Source: Oceanobacillus caeni
GTDB taxonomy: Bacteria > Bacillota > Bacilli > Bacillales > Amphibacillaceae
Direction: 5' to 3'
Length of the DNA: 64,000 nt
Assembly (NCBI RefSeq): GCF_019037185.1
Contig: NZ_JAHHXM010000013.1
Location: 16,257-80,256, forward strand
Position numbers and translations under genes: made by a program. The notes under the pieces are model-generated. The model saw only the letters and a list, made by a program, of their open reading frames with translations, was not told the DNA's origin and searched no databases. Below, in pieces: positions 25,351 through 34,979 of this stretch. Within the stretch, counting starts at the first letter, position 1. Every line of letters begins with the position of its first letter.

Positions 25351-26587
25351 AACGAAACAACTCATCCCCGCTGAATATAACCCAAGGAAGGATTTAAAAC
25401 CTGGTGATCCGGAATATGAGAAACTTAAACGCTCCCTTGAGGAGTTTGGATATGTAGAACCCGTTATATGGAATAAGACCACAGGCAAAGTTATCGGAGG
25501 GCATCAACGCTTGAAAGTCCTGCTGAGTATGGGCATGGATGAAATAGAATGCGTAGTTGTCGAAATGGATGAGCAAAAGGAAAAGGCTCTAAACATTGCA
25601 CTAAATAAAATAAGTGGCGATTGGGATAAAGATAAATTGGCACTTCTCATTACAGACCTAAATGCTTCTGATTTTGATGTTTCTCTTACAGGATTTGACC
25701 CAGGAGAGTTGGAGGATCTTTTCAAAGATTCCCTTAAGGATAATATAAAAGAAGATGATTTCGATGTAGACAGCGAGCTGAAAAAGCCCGCTGTTTCGAA
25801 TTTAGGGGATGTTTGGATACTCGGACAGCATCGATTAGTCTGCGGAGACAGTACAAAGAAAGACACCTTTGATGTCTTAATGGATGGGAAAGCTGCCAAT
25901 CTGGTAGTTACGGACCCTCCATATAACGTCAACTATGAAGGCACTGCTGGAAAAATCAAAAATGACAATATGGCGAATGAAGCGTTCTATGATTTCCTGC
26001 TTGCGGCATTTCAAAACACCGAGGCAGCGATGGCAAAGGACGCTTCTATTTATGTATTCCATGCTGATACGGAAGGACTCAATTTTAGAAGAGCATTCTC
26101 CGATGCAGGATTTTATCTTTCTGGTACTTGTATATGGAAAAAGCAGTCCCTTGTTCTCGGTCGCTCTCCTTATCAGTGGCAACATGAACCTGTACTCTTT
26201 GGATGGAAAAGGAAAGGCAAGCATCTCTGGTATTCAGACCGTAAGCAGACCACCATCTGGGAGTTTGAGAAACCGAAGAAAAACAGCGACCACCCAACCA
26301 TGAAACCAGTGGCACTTGTGGCATACCCCATTATGAATTCGAGCCTTAGTAACTGTATCGTGCTTGATCCCTTCGGCGGTTCAGGAAGTACACTGATTGC
26401 CTGTGAGCAGACAAATAGAATCTGCTACACCATTGAACTGGATGAAAAGTACTGTGATGTCATTGTGGAAAGGTATATTGAGCAAGTCGGAAACTCGGAT
26501 GGTGTGTTTCTTTTAAGAGATGGTTCGAAATTTAGATATGGTGACCTGCCAAATGTTGATTTATCTACACAAAATACCGCCGATTAA
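25331..26587 (+). CDS. ParB-domain DNA adenine/cytosine-N4 methyltransferase
   Basis: The 418-residue protein joins a ParB/sulfiredoxin-like N-terminal domain (IPAEYNPRKDL, GHQRLKVLLSMGMDEI) to an amino-methyltransferase with TDPPYNVNY (about residue 193) and DPFGGSGSTLIACEQ (about 345). The order, DPPY before FxGxG, marks the beta class. It methylates phage DNA, probably to escape host restriction. It overlaps metK and is transcribed with it. Target site is unknown. Confidence 0.9.
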   Translation: MLIEKIKTKQLIPAEYNPRKDLKPGDPEYEKLKRSLEEFGYVEPVIWNKTTGKVIGGHQRLKVLLSMGMDEIECVVVEMDEQKEKALNIALNKISGDWDKDKLALLITDLNASDFDVSLTGFDPGELEDLFKDSLKDNIKEDDFDVDSELKKPAVSNLGDVWILGQHRLVCGDSTKKDTFDVLMDGKAANLVVTDPPYNVNYEGTAGKIKNDNMANEAFYDFLLAAFQNTEAAMAKDASIYVFHADTEGLNFRRAFSDAGFYLSGTCIWKKQSLVLGRSPYQWQHEPVLFGWKRKGKHLWYSDRKQTTIWEFEKPKKNSDHPTMKPVALVAYPIMNSSLSNCIVLDPFGGSGSTLIACEQTNRICYTIELDEKYCDVIVERYIEQVGNSDGVFLLRDGSKFRYGDLPNVDLSTQNTAD

Positions 26588-26676
26588 TAGAATCAGAAAG
26601 ATGCTCTAAATGACTTGATAATAACAGCTTTTAGAGTGATATATGTACGTACCGAAAGTAGAAAGGCGGTATGAAA

Positions 26677-27369
26677 ATGCAGATTAACTATAATGTTACA
26701 GGACCAAAAAGAAAAGCACTGGTTAACGCAATCAGCCAAGAACTAAATGCCCCTGTAAAATATCTCGGAGCACCTACATTTGCATATGAGGTGGCAGACT
26801 ACAATGTTAACAAAAACGGAGTTCTAAGTGGACCAGACAATAAGGAACTGGTCGATGATCTATTGAGATTTCACGATTTCAAAGCAATTTCAGAAGAATT
26901 TGACACACCACTTCCGAAAGCAGAAGTAAATGAAAGGGAAGAATCTATCAATCTGATAATTCAAATGCCACGGGCGGATTTTACCGACACGGCAATCGAG
27001 AACCTAAAAGGATTAGTAGAAAGTAAAGCTACTCTTATAAAGAAAGCACTTGATACGGACTCCATTCCCATCATTGAAGATGAGGAATATGTCACCTTCC
27101 CTTGGTTTCAAAGTAAGTGCGCCTCAGAGGAGGTTAAGGCATACACCCATTTTGTCACGGCACTTTGCGAAATGGCGAAAAAACACACCCGTGTCAATTC
27201 CACCGAGAAATCAGTAGAGAATGAAAAGTACGCTTTCCGTTGCTTCCTGCTAAGGCTCGGCTTTATCGGACCAGAATATAAGAGGGAACGAAAGATTCTC
27301 CTCTCGAGGCTTTCAGGTAGCTCCGCTTTCAAAAGCGGAACGGCCAAGCAGGAGGTGAGTGAACAATGA
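26677..27369 (+). CDS. Phage 'virulence-related' family protein
   Basis: The ATG at 26677 is better spaced from AAAGGCGG than the ATG at 26671. The 230-residue protein matches a family labelled virulence-related that is widespread in Firmicute phages between methylase and terminase genes (NYNVTGPKRKALV at the start, then KYLGAPTFAYEV). No enzyme motif is visible. The function is unknown, and the label is historical. Confidence 0.7.
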   Translation: MQINYNVTGPKRKALVNAISQELNAPVKYLGAPTFAYEVADYNVNKNGVLSGPDNKELVDDLLRFHDFKAISEEFDTPLPKAEVNEREESINLIIQMPRADFTDTAIENLKGLVESKATLIKKALDTDSIPIIEDEEYVTFPWFQSKCASEEVKAYTHFVTALCEMAKKHTRVNSTEKSVENEKYAFRCFLLRLGFIGPEYKRERKILLSRLSGSSAFKSGTAKQEVSEQ

Positions 27370-27593
27370 ATATCATTCACCCAGAAATGCTAAAGCAACT
27401 TAGAAGCTATTACACTCCAGGAACACGTGTGATGCTACTTAAAATGAACGACCCTTATACTAAACTTCAGCCTGGATCTAAAGGTACGGTTACTAGTGTT
27501 GATGACATAGGAACGATTCATGTCAGTTGGGATTCGGGTGGTTCCCTTGGAGTAGCCTTTGGTGAGGATTTATGCAAGAGAATCGAAGAGTAA
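27366..27593 (+). CDS. DUF4314 protein
   Basis: This 75-residue protein has an SH3-like beta pattern (GTRVMLLKMNDPYTKLQPGS, then GTIHVSWDSGGSLG) typical of DUF4314, found in phage and ICE gene clusters. It overlaps the upstream gene by 4 bases. Its role is unknown. Confidence 0.82.
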   Translation: MNIIHPEMLKQLRSYYTPGTRVMLLKMNDPYTKLQPGSKGTVTSVDDIGTIHVSWDSGGSLGVAFGEDLCKRIEE

Positions 27594-27616
27594 ACATGAA
27601 TCGGGGGAGGTAATAA

Positions 27617-27805
27617 ATGAATGAGATAATCAAAGAACAAATCCTTTCCATCCGAGAAAGTGGAGTCACAAATATGTTTGATGCAAATCGAGTCCAGTAT
27701 GAAGCAAATGAACGAGGGTTTTATGAATTGGTAGTCTATTTAATAGACCATAAAACGGAATATGCTCATTTCATACTGACGGGGGAAGTGGATGAAAAGA
27801 AGTAA
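27617..27805 (+). CDS. DUF5049-type small protein
   Basis: The 62-residue protein (QILSIRESGVTNMFDANRVQ, then YLIDHKTEYAHFILTG) fits DUF5049, which accompanies DUF4314 in Firmicute phages. It starts with ATG after GGGGGAGG. Role unknown. Confidence 0.75.
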   Translation: MNEIIKEQILSIRESGVTNMFDANRVQYEANERGFYELVVYLIDHKTEYAHFILTGEVDEKK

Positions 27806-27894
27806 AAAAAATTTAACTAGGATAAGGAGAAGGGCTTCATCTATAGGATTGAGGCTCTTTTCTTTTGTCCTTTTTCATAAAAGGGGCGGTGTTT

Positions 27895-29499
27895 ATGCGG
27901 AAACTGAAGAAATATAAGCCGACCGCCTTTATAGCTGATGGGTCATATTACGATAAGGATGCTGCTGATTACGCTGTAGCTTTTATCGAAGCACTCTCCC
28001 ATACGAAAGGTTTATGGGCAGGTAAGCCTTTTGAACTTATCGATTGGCAGGAGCAAATAATCCGTGATTTATTTGGAATTTTAAAGCCAGATGGATATCG
28101 GCAGTTTAATACTGCTTATGTAGAGATACCTAAAAAGATGGGAAAAAGCGAGCTTGCCGCAGCAATTGCACTTCTCCTCACTTGCGGTGATGGTGAAGAA
28201 CGGGCAGAGGTGTACGGTTGTGCCGCTGACCGCCAGCAGGCATCAATTGTATTTGAAGTAGCAGCCGATATGGTGCGGATGTGTCCGGCACTGAATAAAC
28301 GAGTAAAGTTGCTGGCTTCAACTAAGCGATTGGTGTACCTGCCGACCAACAGCTTCTATCAGGTATTGTCGGCTGAAGCCTATTCCAAACACGGCTTCAA
28401 TATACATGGTGTTGTTTTTGATGAACTTCATACTCAGCCAAACCGCAAATTATTTGACGTTATGACGAAAGGATCTGGGGATGCGAGGACCCAACCACTA
28501 TATTTTCTTATCACCACTGCGGGGACGGATACCCAGAGTATTTGCTACGAAACACACCAAAAAGCGGTTGATATTATTGAGGGCAGAAAATACGATCCTA
28601 CCTTTTACCCCATAATCTATGGTGCCAAAGAAGAGGATGATTGGACAGATCCAAAAGTGTGGAAGAAAGCAAATCCAAGCTTAGGAATTACGGTGGGAAT
28701 TGACAAGGTAAGGGCAGCTTGTGAAAGTGCAAAGCAAAACCCTGCTGAAGAGAACAGCTTCAGGCAATTAAGATTGAATCAGTGGGTTAAACAGTCTGTC
28801 CGTTGGATGCCAATGGCAAAGTGGGATGCCTGTGCATTTCCAGTTATACCAGAAAGTCTTGAAGGGCGGGTATGTTATGGGGGTCTTGACTTATCTTCTA
28901 CAACAGACATTACAGCCTTTGTGTTGGTGTTCCCACCAGAGGATGAAACAGATAAATACGTTGTTCTTCCGTATTTTTGGATGCCAGAGGACAACATTGA
29001 CCTCCGAGTTCGAAGAGACCATGTGCAATACGATCTTTGGGAGAAGCAAGGGTATATTCTAACTACAGAAGGCAATGTAGTACATTACGGCTACATTGAG
29101 CGGTTTATTGAGGAACTGGGAGAAAAGTATAACATTCGAGAAATTGCTTTTGACCGTTGGGGAGCTGTTCAAATGGTTCAGAACCTTGAAGGATTAGGCT
29201 TTACTGTCGTTCCTTTCGGTCAAGGCTTTAAAGATATGTCACCACCAACCAAAGAACTGATGAAATTGACATTAGAAGAAAGAATAGCGCACGGTGGGCA
29301 TCCAGTACTTCGTTGGATGATGGACAACATCTTTATAAAAACTGATCCAGCGGGCAACGTGAAGCCGGATAAAGAAAAAAGTACAGAAAAAATAGATGGC
29401 GCGGTGGCAACTATCATGGCACTTGATCGTGCTATTCGTTGTGGCTCAGGTAATAGTGGAGATTCGGTGTATGACGAGCGAGGTTTGATTGTCTTTTAA
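27895..29499 (+). CDS. terL: Terminase large subunit
   Basis: The 534-residue protein has a deviant Walker A (IPKKMGKSE, about residues 77-85), Walker B VVFDELH (about 172-178), and a C-terminal RNase H-like nuclease domain with GGLDLSSTTDI (about 328) and DGAVATIMALDRA near the end. It powers packaging and cuts concatemers. The ATG at 27895 follows GGGGCGGTG. Motifs and length show an intact protein. Confidence 0.95.
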   Translation: MRKLKKYKPTAFIADGSYYDKDAADYAVAFIEALSHTKGLWAGKPFELIDWQEQIIRDLFGILKPDGYRQFNTAYVEIPKKMGKSELAAAIALLLTCGDGEERAEVYGCAADRQQASIVFEVAADMVRMCPALNKRVKLLASTKRLVYLPTNSFYQVLSAEAYSKHGFNIHGVVFDELHTQPNRKLFDVMTKGSGDARTQPLYFLITTAGTDTQSICYETHQKAVDIIEGRKYDPTFYPIIYGAKEEDDWTDPKVWKKANPSLGITVGIDKVRAACESAKQNPAEENSFRQLRLNQWVKQSVRWMPMAKWDACAFPVIPESLEGRVCYGGLDLSSTTDITAFVLVFPPEDETDKYVVLPYFWMPEDNIDLRVRRDHVQYDLWEKQGYILTTEGNVVHYGYIERFIEELGEKYNIREIAFDRWGAVQMVQNLEGLGFTVVPFGQGFKDMSPPTKELMKLTLEERIAHGGHPVLRWMMDNIFIKTDPAGNVKPDKEKSTEKIDGAVATIMALDRAIRCGSGNSGDSVYDERGLIVF

Positions 29500-29542
29500 A
29501 CCTTAATGGTTAGCACAACGTTGATATTCGGAGGTGACGCCT

Positions 29543-30787
29543 ATGAATCTAATAAAAGGACTGTTTCGGTCAAGAGACAAACCGCAAAACCGTGTGGGTA
29601 GTGCATTTTCCTTCCTGTTTGGCGGTACGTCATCTGGCAAAACGGTTAATGAACGTACTGCAATGCAGGCAACAGCGGTGTATGCCTGCGTAAGGATACT
29701 GGCTGAAGCGATTGCAGGACTGCCACTACATGTATATAGATATCGTTCTGATGGAGGTAAAGAAAAGATTCCTTTCCACCCGCTGTATTACCTTCTTCAT
29801 GATGAACCAAATCCAGAGATGACTTCGTTCGTGTTTCGAGAAACACTGATGAGTCATCTTTTGCTTTGGGGAAATGCCTATGCACAGGTGGTCAGAAACG
29901 GTCGTGGGCAGGCAGTTGCACTTTATCCCTTACTCCCCAACAAGATGGAAGTTAGTCGAGCAACAAACGGAGAGCTGGTATTTACCTACTATCGTGATAC
30001 CGATGAAAGTGGCCTAAACCCAAAAGGTGGCTATGTCACACTCCGTAAAGATGAAGTCCTACACATACCTGGCTTAGGTTTTGATGGACTCATTGGTTAT
30101 AGCCCAATCGCTATGGCGAAAAATGCAATCGGTATGTCACTTGCTACTGAAGAGTACGGTGCAGCATTCTTTGCCAATGGTGCTAATCCCGGAGGTGTGC
30201 TGGAACACCCAGGAGTAATCAAAGATATACAGAGGGTCAAGGATAGTTGGAATAGTGCCTATCAAGGCACAGGCAATGCTCACAAAATCGCTGTGTTGGA
30301 AGAGGGGATGAAGTTTCAAGCCATCGGCATCCCTCCAGAACAGGCTCAATTTCTAGAAACACGGAAGTTTCAAATCAATGAGATTGCGAGAATTTTCCGT
30401 GTGCCGCCTCATATGGTGGGAGATTTAGAGAAATCCAGTTTCTCCAATATTGAACAGCAGTCTTTGGAGTTTGTAAAATACACCCTTGATCCGTGGGTGG
30501 TGCGATGGGAACAAAGTCTCCAGCAATCGCTTATTTTGCCTTCTGAGAAAACTTCACTGTTTATCAAGTTCAATTTGGACGGTCTGCTTCGTGGTGATTA
30601 CCAAAGTCGTATGAATGGCTACGCTACAGGTCGTCAAAATGGCTGGATGTCAGCCAACGATATCCGTGAACTGGAGGACATGAACAGAATACCAGCTGAG
30701 GAAGGTGGCGATTTATATCTGGTTAACGGAAATATGACAAAACTGGCTGACGCAGGTGCGTTTGCCAAAACCGAAGGAGGTCAGTAA
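29543..30787 (+). CDS. Phage portal protein
   Basis: The 414-residue protein is an HK97-type portal: TAVYACVRILAEAIAGLPLH near residue 40, RIFRVPPHMVGDLEKSSFSN near 287, and EQQSLEFVKYTLDPW. The portal ring is the DNA entry channel and the joint for the tail. The ATG at 29543 follows GGAGGTGACG. It ends one base before the protease gene. Confidence 0.95.
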   Translation: MNLIKGLFRSRDKPQNRVGSAFSFLFGGTSSGKTVNERTAMQATAVYACVRILAEAIAGLPLHVYRYRSDGGKEKIPFHPLYYLLHDEPNPEMTSFVFRETLMSHLLLWGNAYAQVVRNGRGQAVALYPLLPNKMEVSRATNGELVFTYYRDTDESGLNPKGGYVTLRKDEVLHIPGLGFDGLIGYSPIAMAKNAIGMSLATEEYGAAFFANGANPGGVLEHPGVIKDIQRVKDSWNSAYQGTGNAHKIAVLEEGMKFQAIGIPPEQAQFLETRKFQINEIARIFRVPPHMVGDLEKSSFSNIEQQSLEFVKYTLDPWVVRWEQSLQQSLILPSEKTSLFIKFNLDGLLRGDYQSRMNGYATGRQNGWMSANDIRELEDMNRIPAEEGGDLYLVNGNMTKLADAGAFAKTEGGQ

Positions 30788-31477
30788 ATGAGGAAGTTTT
30801 GGAACTGGGTGCGAGATTCTGATGAAGAACGTACCCTCTATTTAAATGGAGTGATATCCGAAGAAACGTGGTGGGGGGATGAGGTTACACCTAAGATTTT
30901 TAAAGATGAATTGCTGGCAGGCACCGGCGATATTACGGTGTGGATTAATTCCCCTGGCGGTGATGTGTTCGCAGCAGCCCAGATTTATAACATGCTGATG
31001 GAGTATACCGGAAAAGTCAATGTAAAGATTGATGGGCTTGCGGCAAGTGCGGCATCCGTTATTGCAATGGCAGGTGGAGATGTATATATGTCCCCGGTTT
31101 CCATGCTGATGATTCATAACCCATCAACGATTGCTATCGGTGACAGTGAGGAAATGCTACGAGCAAAAGCACTATTAGATGAGGTTAAGGAAAGTATTAT
31201 TAATGCCTATGAGCTAAAAACGGGTCTTTCCCGAACAAAACTCTCCCATCTGATGGATGCAGAATCATGGATGAATGCAAATAAAGCCATTGAGCTTGGT
31301 TTTGCAGACAAGATCATGTTCATGGAAAGTGAAACACCAGATTTGACGGATAGTCTTATCTTTAGCAGGATGGCCGTTACTAACTCGCTTATCAGTAAAC
31401 TGCCAAAACAACCAAAACAGAAAACAGGTACACCCATTGAGTCGCTGGATAAGCGGCTTTCTTTAATTTCGCACTAA
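30788..31477 (+). CDS. ClpP-type prohead protease
   Basis: The 229-residue protein has the ClpP fold: INSPGGDVFAAAQIYN, the nucleophile region GLAASAASVIAMAGG (Ser near residue 88), and MLMIHNPS with the catalytic His near 110. It cleaves scaffold parts during head maturation, acting on the long N-terminal region of the capsid protein encoded next. Confidence 0.93.
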   Translation: MRKFWNWVRDSDEERTLYLNGVISEETWWGDEVTPKIFKDELLAGTGDITVWINSPGGDVFAAAQIYNMLMEYTGKVNVKIDGLAASAASVIAMAGGDVYMSPVSMLMIHNPSTIAIGDSEEMLRAKALLDEVKESIINAYELKTGLSRTKLSHLMDAESWMNANKAIELGFADKIMFMESETPDLTDSLIFSRMAVTNSLISKLPKQPKQKTGTPIESLDKRLSLISH

Positions 31478-31496
31478 TTTAAAGGAGGAAATAACA

Positions 31497-32690
31497 ATGA
31501 GTAAAATTCTTGAATTGCGCGAGAAACGCGCTAAAGCATGGGACGCAGCAAAGGCATTCCTTGATTCAAAACGTGGCGGTGATGGACTGTTATCCGCTGA
31601 GGACACGACAACCTATGAAAAAATGGAAGCCGATGTGGTGGCTCTTGGTAAGGAAATTGAACGTTTAGAACGCCAAGCATCTATCGACTTGGAACTGTCG
31701 AAAGCAACCAGTAACCCAATTACCAACGAACCTACTAGAACTGGAGAGGAAATGACCGGTCGTGCAAGTGCTGAATACAAAAAGGCTTTCTGGAATGCGA
31801 TGCGTGACAATGTCAGCTATGAAGTAAGGAACGCTCTAAAGATTGGCACTGATTCTGAAGGTGGATTCCTTGTGCCAGATGAGTTTGAACGTACTCTAGT
31901 AGAAGCTCTAGAGGAAGAAAATATTTTCCGTAGGTTGGCCAATGTAATTACTACATCTTCTGGTGACCGTAAGATTCCTGTTGTTGCAAGCAAAGGTACA
32001 GCAAGCTGGATAGATGAAGAAGGAGCTATCCCAGAAAGTGATGACAGCTTCGGTCAAGTATCCATCGGGGCCTATAAACTAGCGACAATGATTAAAGTCT
32101 CTGAGGAGCTACTAAACGATTCCGTGTTTAATCTCGAAAGCTACATCACAAGAGAATTTGCCCGTCGCATTGGTAACAAGGAGGAGGAAGCCTTCTTTGT
32201 AGGTGATGGCACAGGTAAGCCAACAGGAATTTTAAATGCCACAGGCGGCGGTCAAGTTGGTGTTACTGCGGCAAGTGCCACTGCCATTACTTTGGATGAG
32301 GTTTTAGATTTATTCTACAGCTTGAAAGCACCTTATCGTAATAAGGCAGTATTCGTAATGAATGATGCCACTATAAAAGCTATCCGTAAATTAAAAGACG
32401 GTAATGGCCAGTACCTATGGCAACCTTCCATCCAAGCGGGAACACCTGATACTATTCTTAACCGTCCGCTGTACACCTCATCCTATGTACCTACTATTGA
32501 AGCAGGTGCAAAGACTGTGGTATTCGGTGATTTTAGTTATTACTGGGTGGCAGACCGTCAAGGACGAGTATTCAAACGATTAAATGAACTCTATGCTGTC
32601 ACAGGTCAAGTAGGATTTATTGCGACTCAACGAGTTGATGGAAAGCTTATCTTGCCGGAGGCCGTTAAGGTACTCCAACAGAAAGCGTAA
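31497..32690 (+). CDS. Major capsid protein, HK97 family
   Basis: The 397-residue protein has a charged helical N-terminal scaffold-like region (about residues 1-95) and an HK97-fold shell domain (GGFLVPDEFERTLVEALEEE, then ATMIKVSEELLND and NRPLYTSSYVPTI). The N-terminal part is probably removed by the adjacent protease. It follows AAAGGAGG. Confidence 0.95.
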   Translation: MSKILELREKRAKAWDAAKAFLDSKRGGDGLLSAEDTTTYEKMEADVVALGKEIERLERQASIDLELSKATSNPITNEPTRTGEEMTGRASAEYKKAFWNAMRDNVSYEVRNALKIGTDSEGGFLVPDEFERTLVEALEEENIFRRLANVITTSSGDRKIPVVASKGTASWIDEEGAIPESDDSFGQVSIGAYKLATMIKVSEELLNDSVFNLESYITREFARRIGNKEEEAFFVGDGTGKPTGILNATGGGQVGVTAASATAITLDEVLDLFYSLKAPYRNKAVFVMNDATIKAIRKLKDGNGQYLWQPSIQAGTPDTILNRPLYTSSYVPTIEAGAKTVVFGDFSYYWVADRQGRVFKRLNELYAVTGQVGFIATQRVDGKLILPEAVKVLQQKA

Positions 32691-32702
32691 CGGAGGTGCT
32701 TT

Positions 32703-32915
32703 ATGAGTTATAACACGAAGAACTATACCGAACAAGGCGGAGAAAAAACTGTCATCGGCGGTGTTTTAGAAATTAAAGAGGGGGCCTCGGTTACGGGGAT
32801 TCCTATTGCAGAAAACCAAGCAGACAGCATAGCCACCGATGTTGCTGGTTTAGTTACGGACTTCAATTCCCTGCTTGCCAAACTAAAGGCAGCGGGGCTT
32901 ATGGAGACGGACTAA
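32703..32915 (+). CDS. Head fibre-like small protein
   Basis: This 70-residue protein begins YNTKNYTEQGGEKTVIGGVL and has a helical end, like the short head fibre or decoration proteins coded after capsid genes. It probably sits on the head surface. Confidence 0.7.
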   Translation: MSYNTKNYTEQGGEKTVIGGVLEIKEGASVTGIPIAENQADSIATDVAGLVTDFNSLLAKLKAAGLMETD

Positions 32916-32941
32916 GGTGGAATGTAAAGGAGGTTGGTGGT

Positions 32942-33262
32942 ATGGCAGTGGCAGATAATCTCTTGCCTAAAGTTAAGGCAAACTTAATTTTGGCACATGA
33001 CCAAGATGATGCCCTCCTTATTGGATTTATCACTGCGGCAGTCTCATATGCACAGAGCTATCAGCATGTTCCTGAAAACTATTATGAAACCCATGCCATG
33101 CCTCCAACAACAGAACAGGCAGTGATTATGTTATCGAGCCATTTCTATGAAAGCAGGGATGGCTCGACGGCAGGTTTCTTTGCTGATAGTGTACAGGCGG
33201 GGCAACAAGTATGGAATACAGTGAACTTGCTTTTACGGCTTGACCGAGAGTGGGGTGTTTAG
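32942..33262 (+). CDS. Head-tail connector protein (gp6-like)
   Basis: The 106-residue helical protein (DDALLIGFITAAVSYAQSYQ, then VIMLSSHFYESRDGST) matches gp6/QLRG-type head-tail connectors. It forms a ring below the portal. It ends just before the head closure gene. Confidence 0.85.
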   Translation: MAVADNLLPKVKANLILAHDQDDALLIGFITAAVSYAQSYQHVPENYYETHAMPPTTEQAVIMLSSHFYESRDGSTAGFFADSVQAGQQVWNTVNLLLRLDREWGV

Positions 33263-33263
33263 C

Positions 33264-33599
33264 ATGAGTTTTGGAAAGATGAACACCTTTATCGATATCA
33301 TCAGCACGGTCCCAATAAAGGATGAGGATGGTTTCACCACAAAAGGTGACAACATACTCGCCAGTGTACTTGCTTACAAGGAAGATCGGCATGGCAGTGA
33401 ACGGTGGACGAATATGGCATCATTTTCTTCTGCAACTTCCTTATTCAGGTTTAGGAAAATCTTTGGGCTTAAGGTGACGAATGAAATGGTCATCGTCTGT
33501 GATGATGGCAGATATCAGATTTTAAGTGTTGAGGATGTAAGAAACCGAGGGATGTATGTCGAGGTTTTAGCCGAAAAGCTAGAACCATCTGTGAGGTGA
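33264..33599 (+). CDS. Head closure / head-tail adaptor protein
   Basis: The ATG at 33264 comes one base after the connector stop. The 111-residue beta-rich protein (MNTFIDIISTVPIKDEDGFT, then RFRKIFGLKVTNEMVIVCDD) belongs to the SPP1 gp16-like head-tail joining family. It seals the portal after packaging. Confidence 0.82.
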   Translation: MSFGKMNTFIDIISTVPIKDEDGFTTKGDNILASVLAYKEDRHGSERWTNMASFSSATSLFRFRKIFGLKVTNEMVIVCDDGRYQILSVEDVRNRGMYVEVLAEKLEPSVR

Positions 33600-33604
33600 T
33601 GGAT

Positions 33605-34036
33605 ATGGCAAAAGCGAATATAAAGATGCCAGAAGAATTCCTTTTAAAGGTATCCCGATTAGCTGACCAGACCGATGTGATTCTTCCTAAGGTTTTGGAA
33701 GTTGGCGGTGAAGTGGTGCTGGATAAAGTCAAAGGAAATCTAAGTAAGGTGGTTGGCAAGGACACGAAATATCCATCCAAAAGTACTGGCGAGTTGCTAT
33801 CTTCACTGGGCCTTTCTGGTGCAAAGCAAGATAGAAACGGCAATTTCAATGTAAAAGTTGGCTTTGCCGAGCCACGATCGGATGGTGAAAGCAATGCTAA
33901 ACTTGCCAGCATCATTGAATATGGCAAACATGGTCAGCCTGCAAAACCCTTCCTAAAGCCTGCGAGGAATTCATCTAGGAAACCTTGCATCAACGCAATG
34001 GTCGCCAAGCTGGAGGAGGAGATCGAGAAGATATGA
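33605..34036 (+). CDS. HK97 gp10-family tail-joining protein
   Basis: The ATG at 33605 is best spaced after GAGGTGA; starts at 33596 and 33599 lie on the ribosome site. The 143-residue protein has the HK97 gp10 pattern (VGGEVVLDKVKGNL, TGELLSSLG, IIEYGKHGQPAKPFLKPA). It joins tail to head. Its stop overlaps the next start by 4 bases. Confidence 0.85.
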   Translation: MAKANIKMPEEFLLKVSRLADQTDVILPKVLEVGGEVVLDKVKGNLSKVVGKDTKYPSKSTGELLSSLGLSGAKQDRNGNFNVKVGFAEPRSDGESNAKLASIIEYGKHGQPAKPFLKPARNSSRKPCINAMVAKLEEEIEKI

Positions 34037-34374
34037 ATATTTTAGAGGAATTGAATACCCTTGTTTCCAATATACCGCTCCCCGTGGAAATTGGGGTTTT
34101 TTCAGGTTTGGCACCAGATGAGTATGTCGTGATACTCCCTCTTTCGGATATTTTTGAAGTTCATGCGGATAACCATCCAGGCTTTGATGTGCAGGAAGCG
34201 AGGATATCACTGTTCTCAAAAAATAACTACCTAGAGCGGAAAAGACAGCTCACAACTGCTTTAATAAATGCAGATTTTACTGTGACCGAACGAAGATATA
34301 TCGGTCGCGAGGATGATACTGGATATCATCATTACGCCATCGATGTGGCGAAAAACTATAGATTGGAGGAATAA
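34033..34374 (+). CDS. Tail completion/terminator protein
   Basis: This 113-residue protein lies between the gp10-like and major tail genes, the usual place of the tail terminator. The pattern (NTLVSNIPLPVEIGVFSG, ERKRQLTTALINADFTVTER, HHYAIDVAKNY) fits Firmicute tail completion proteins. The ATG at 34033 overlaps the previous stop; the longer frame from 33985 is discarded. Confidence 0.75.
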   Translation: MNILEELNTLVSNIPLPVEIGVFSGLAPDEYVVILPLSDIFEVHADNHPGFDVQEARISLFSKNNYLERKRQLTTALINADFTVTERRYIGREDDTGYHHYAIDVAKNYRLEE

Positions 34375-34377
34375 CAC

Positions 34378-34968
34378 ATGGCAACGATCGGTCTTGATAG
34401 ACTGTACTATTCAAAAATAACCGAGGACGCTAACGGTGAGGAAACTTATGCCCAACCTTCTGTACTTGCAAAAGCCATCACTGCTGAACTCTCGGTAGAA
34501 CTGGTGGAAGCAATTCTGTATGCTGACGATGGTGCGGCTGAGGTTGTGAAAGACTTTAACAGTGGTACTCTCACTCTCGGTGTTGACGACATTGGTCCGA
34601 CAGTCGCAGCGGATTTAACTGGTGCTTCTACTGATGACAACGGAGTACTAATCTCAGCTAGTGAAAACGTAGGTACACCAGTTGCAGTGGGGTTTCGTGC
34701 GCAAAGGGCTAATGGAACATACCGCTATTTTTGGCTGTATCGCGTTAAGTTTGGACTACCAGCCACCAACTTACAGACAAAGGCTGATTCCATTACCTTT
34801 TCTACACCCACCATTGAAGGAACCGTTATGCGTAGGAATAAGCTGGATGGATTGGGCAAGCACCCATGGAAAGCGGAAGTTACAGAAGGTGATCCTGGTG
34901 TTTCATCGACCACCATAACAGGCTGGTTCACTGAAGTCTATGAACCTGTATATACACCTGAACCATAG
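34378..34968 (+). CDS. Major tail protein, phi13 type
   Basis: The 196-residue protein (IGLDRLYYSKITEDANGEET at the start, GVLISASENVGTPVAVGFRA, YRYFWLYRVKFGLPATN) is a phi13/TP901-like major tail tube protein. It forms the tube of the long non-contractile tail. Confidence 0.92.
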   Translation: MATIGLDRLYYSKITEDANGEETYAQPSVLAKAITAELSVELVEAILYADDGAAEVVKDFNSGTLTLGVDDIGPTVAADLTGASTDDNGVLISASENVGTPVAVGFRAQRANGTYRYFWLYRVKFGLPATNLQTKADSITFSTPTIEGTVMRRNKLDGLGKHPWKAEVTEGDPGVSSTTITGWFTEVYEPVYTPEP

Positions 34969-34979
34969 GAGGGGAAATA

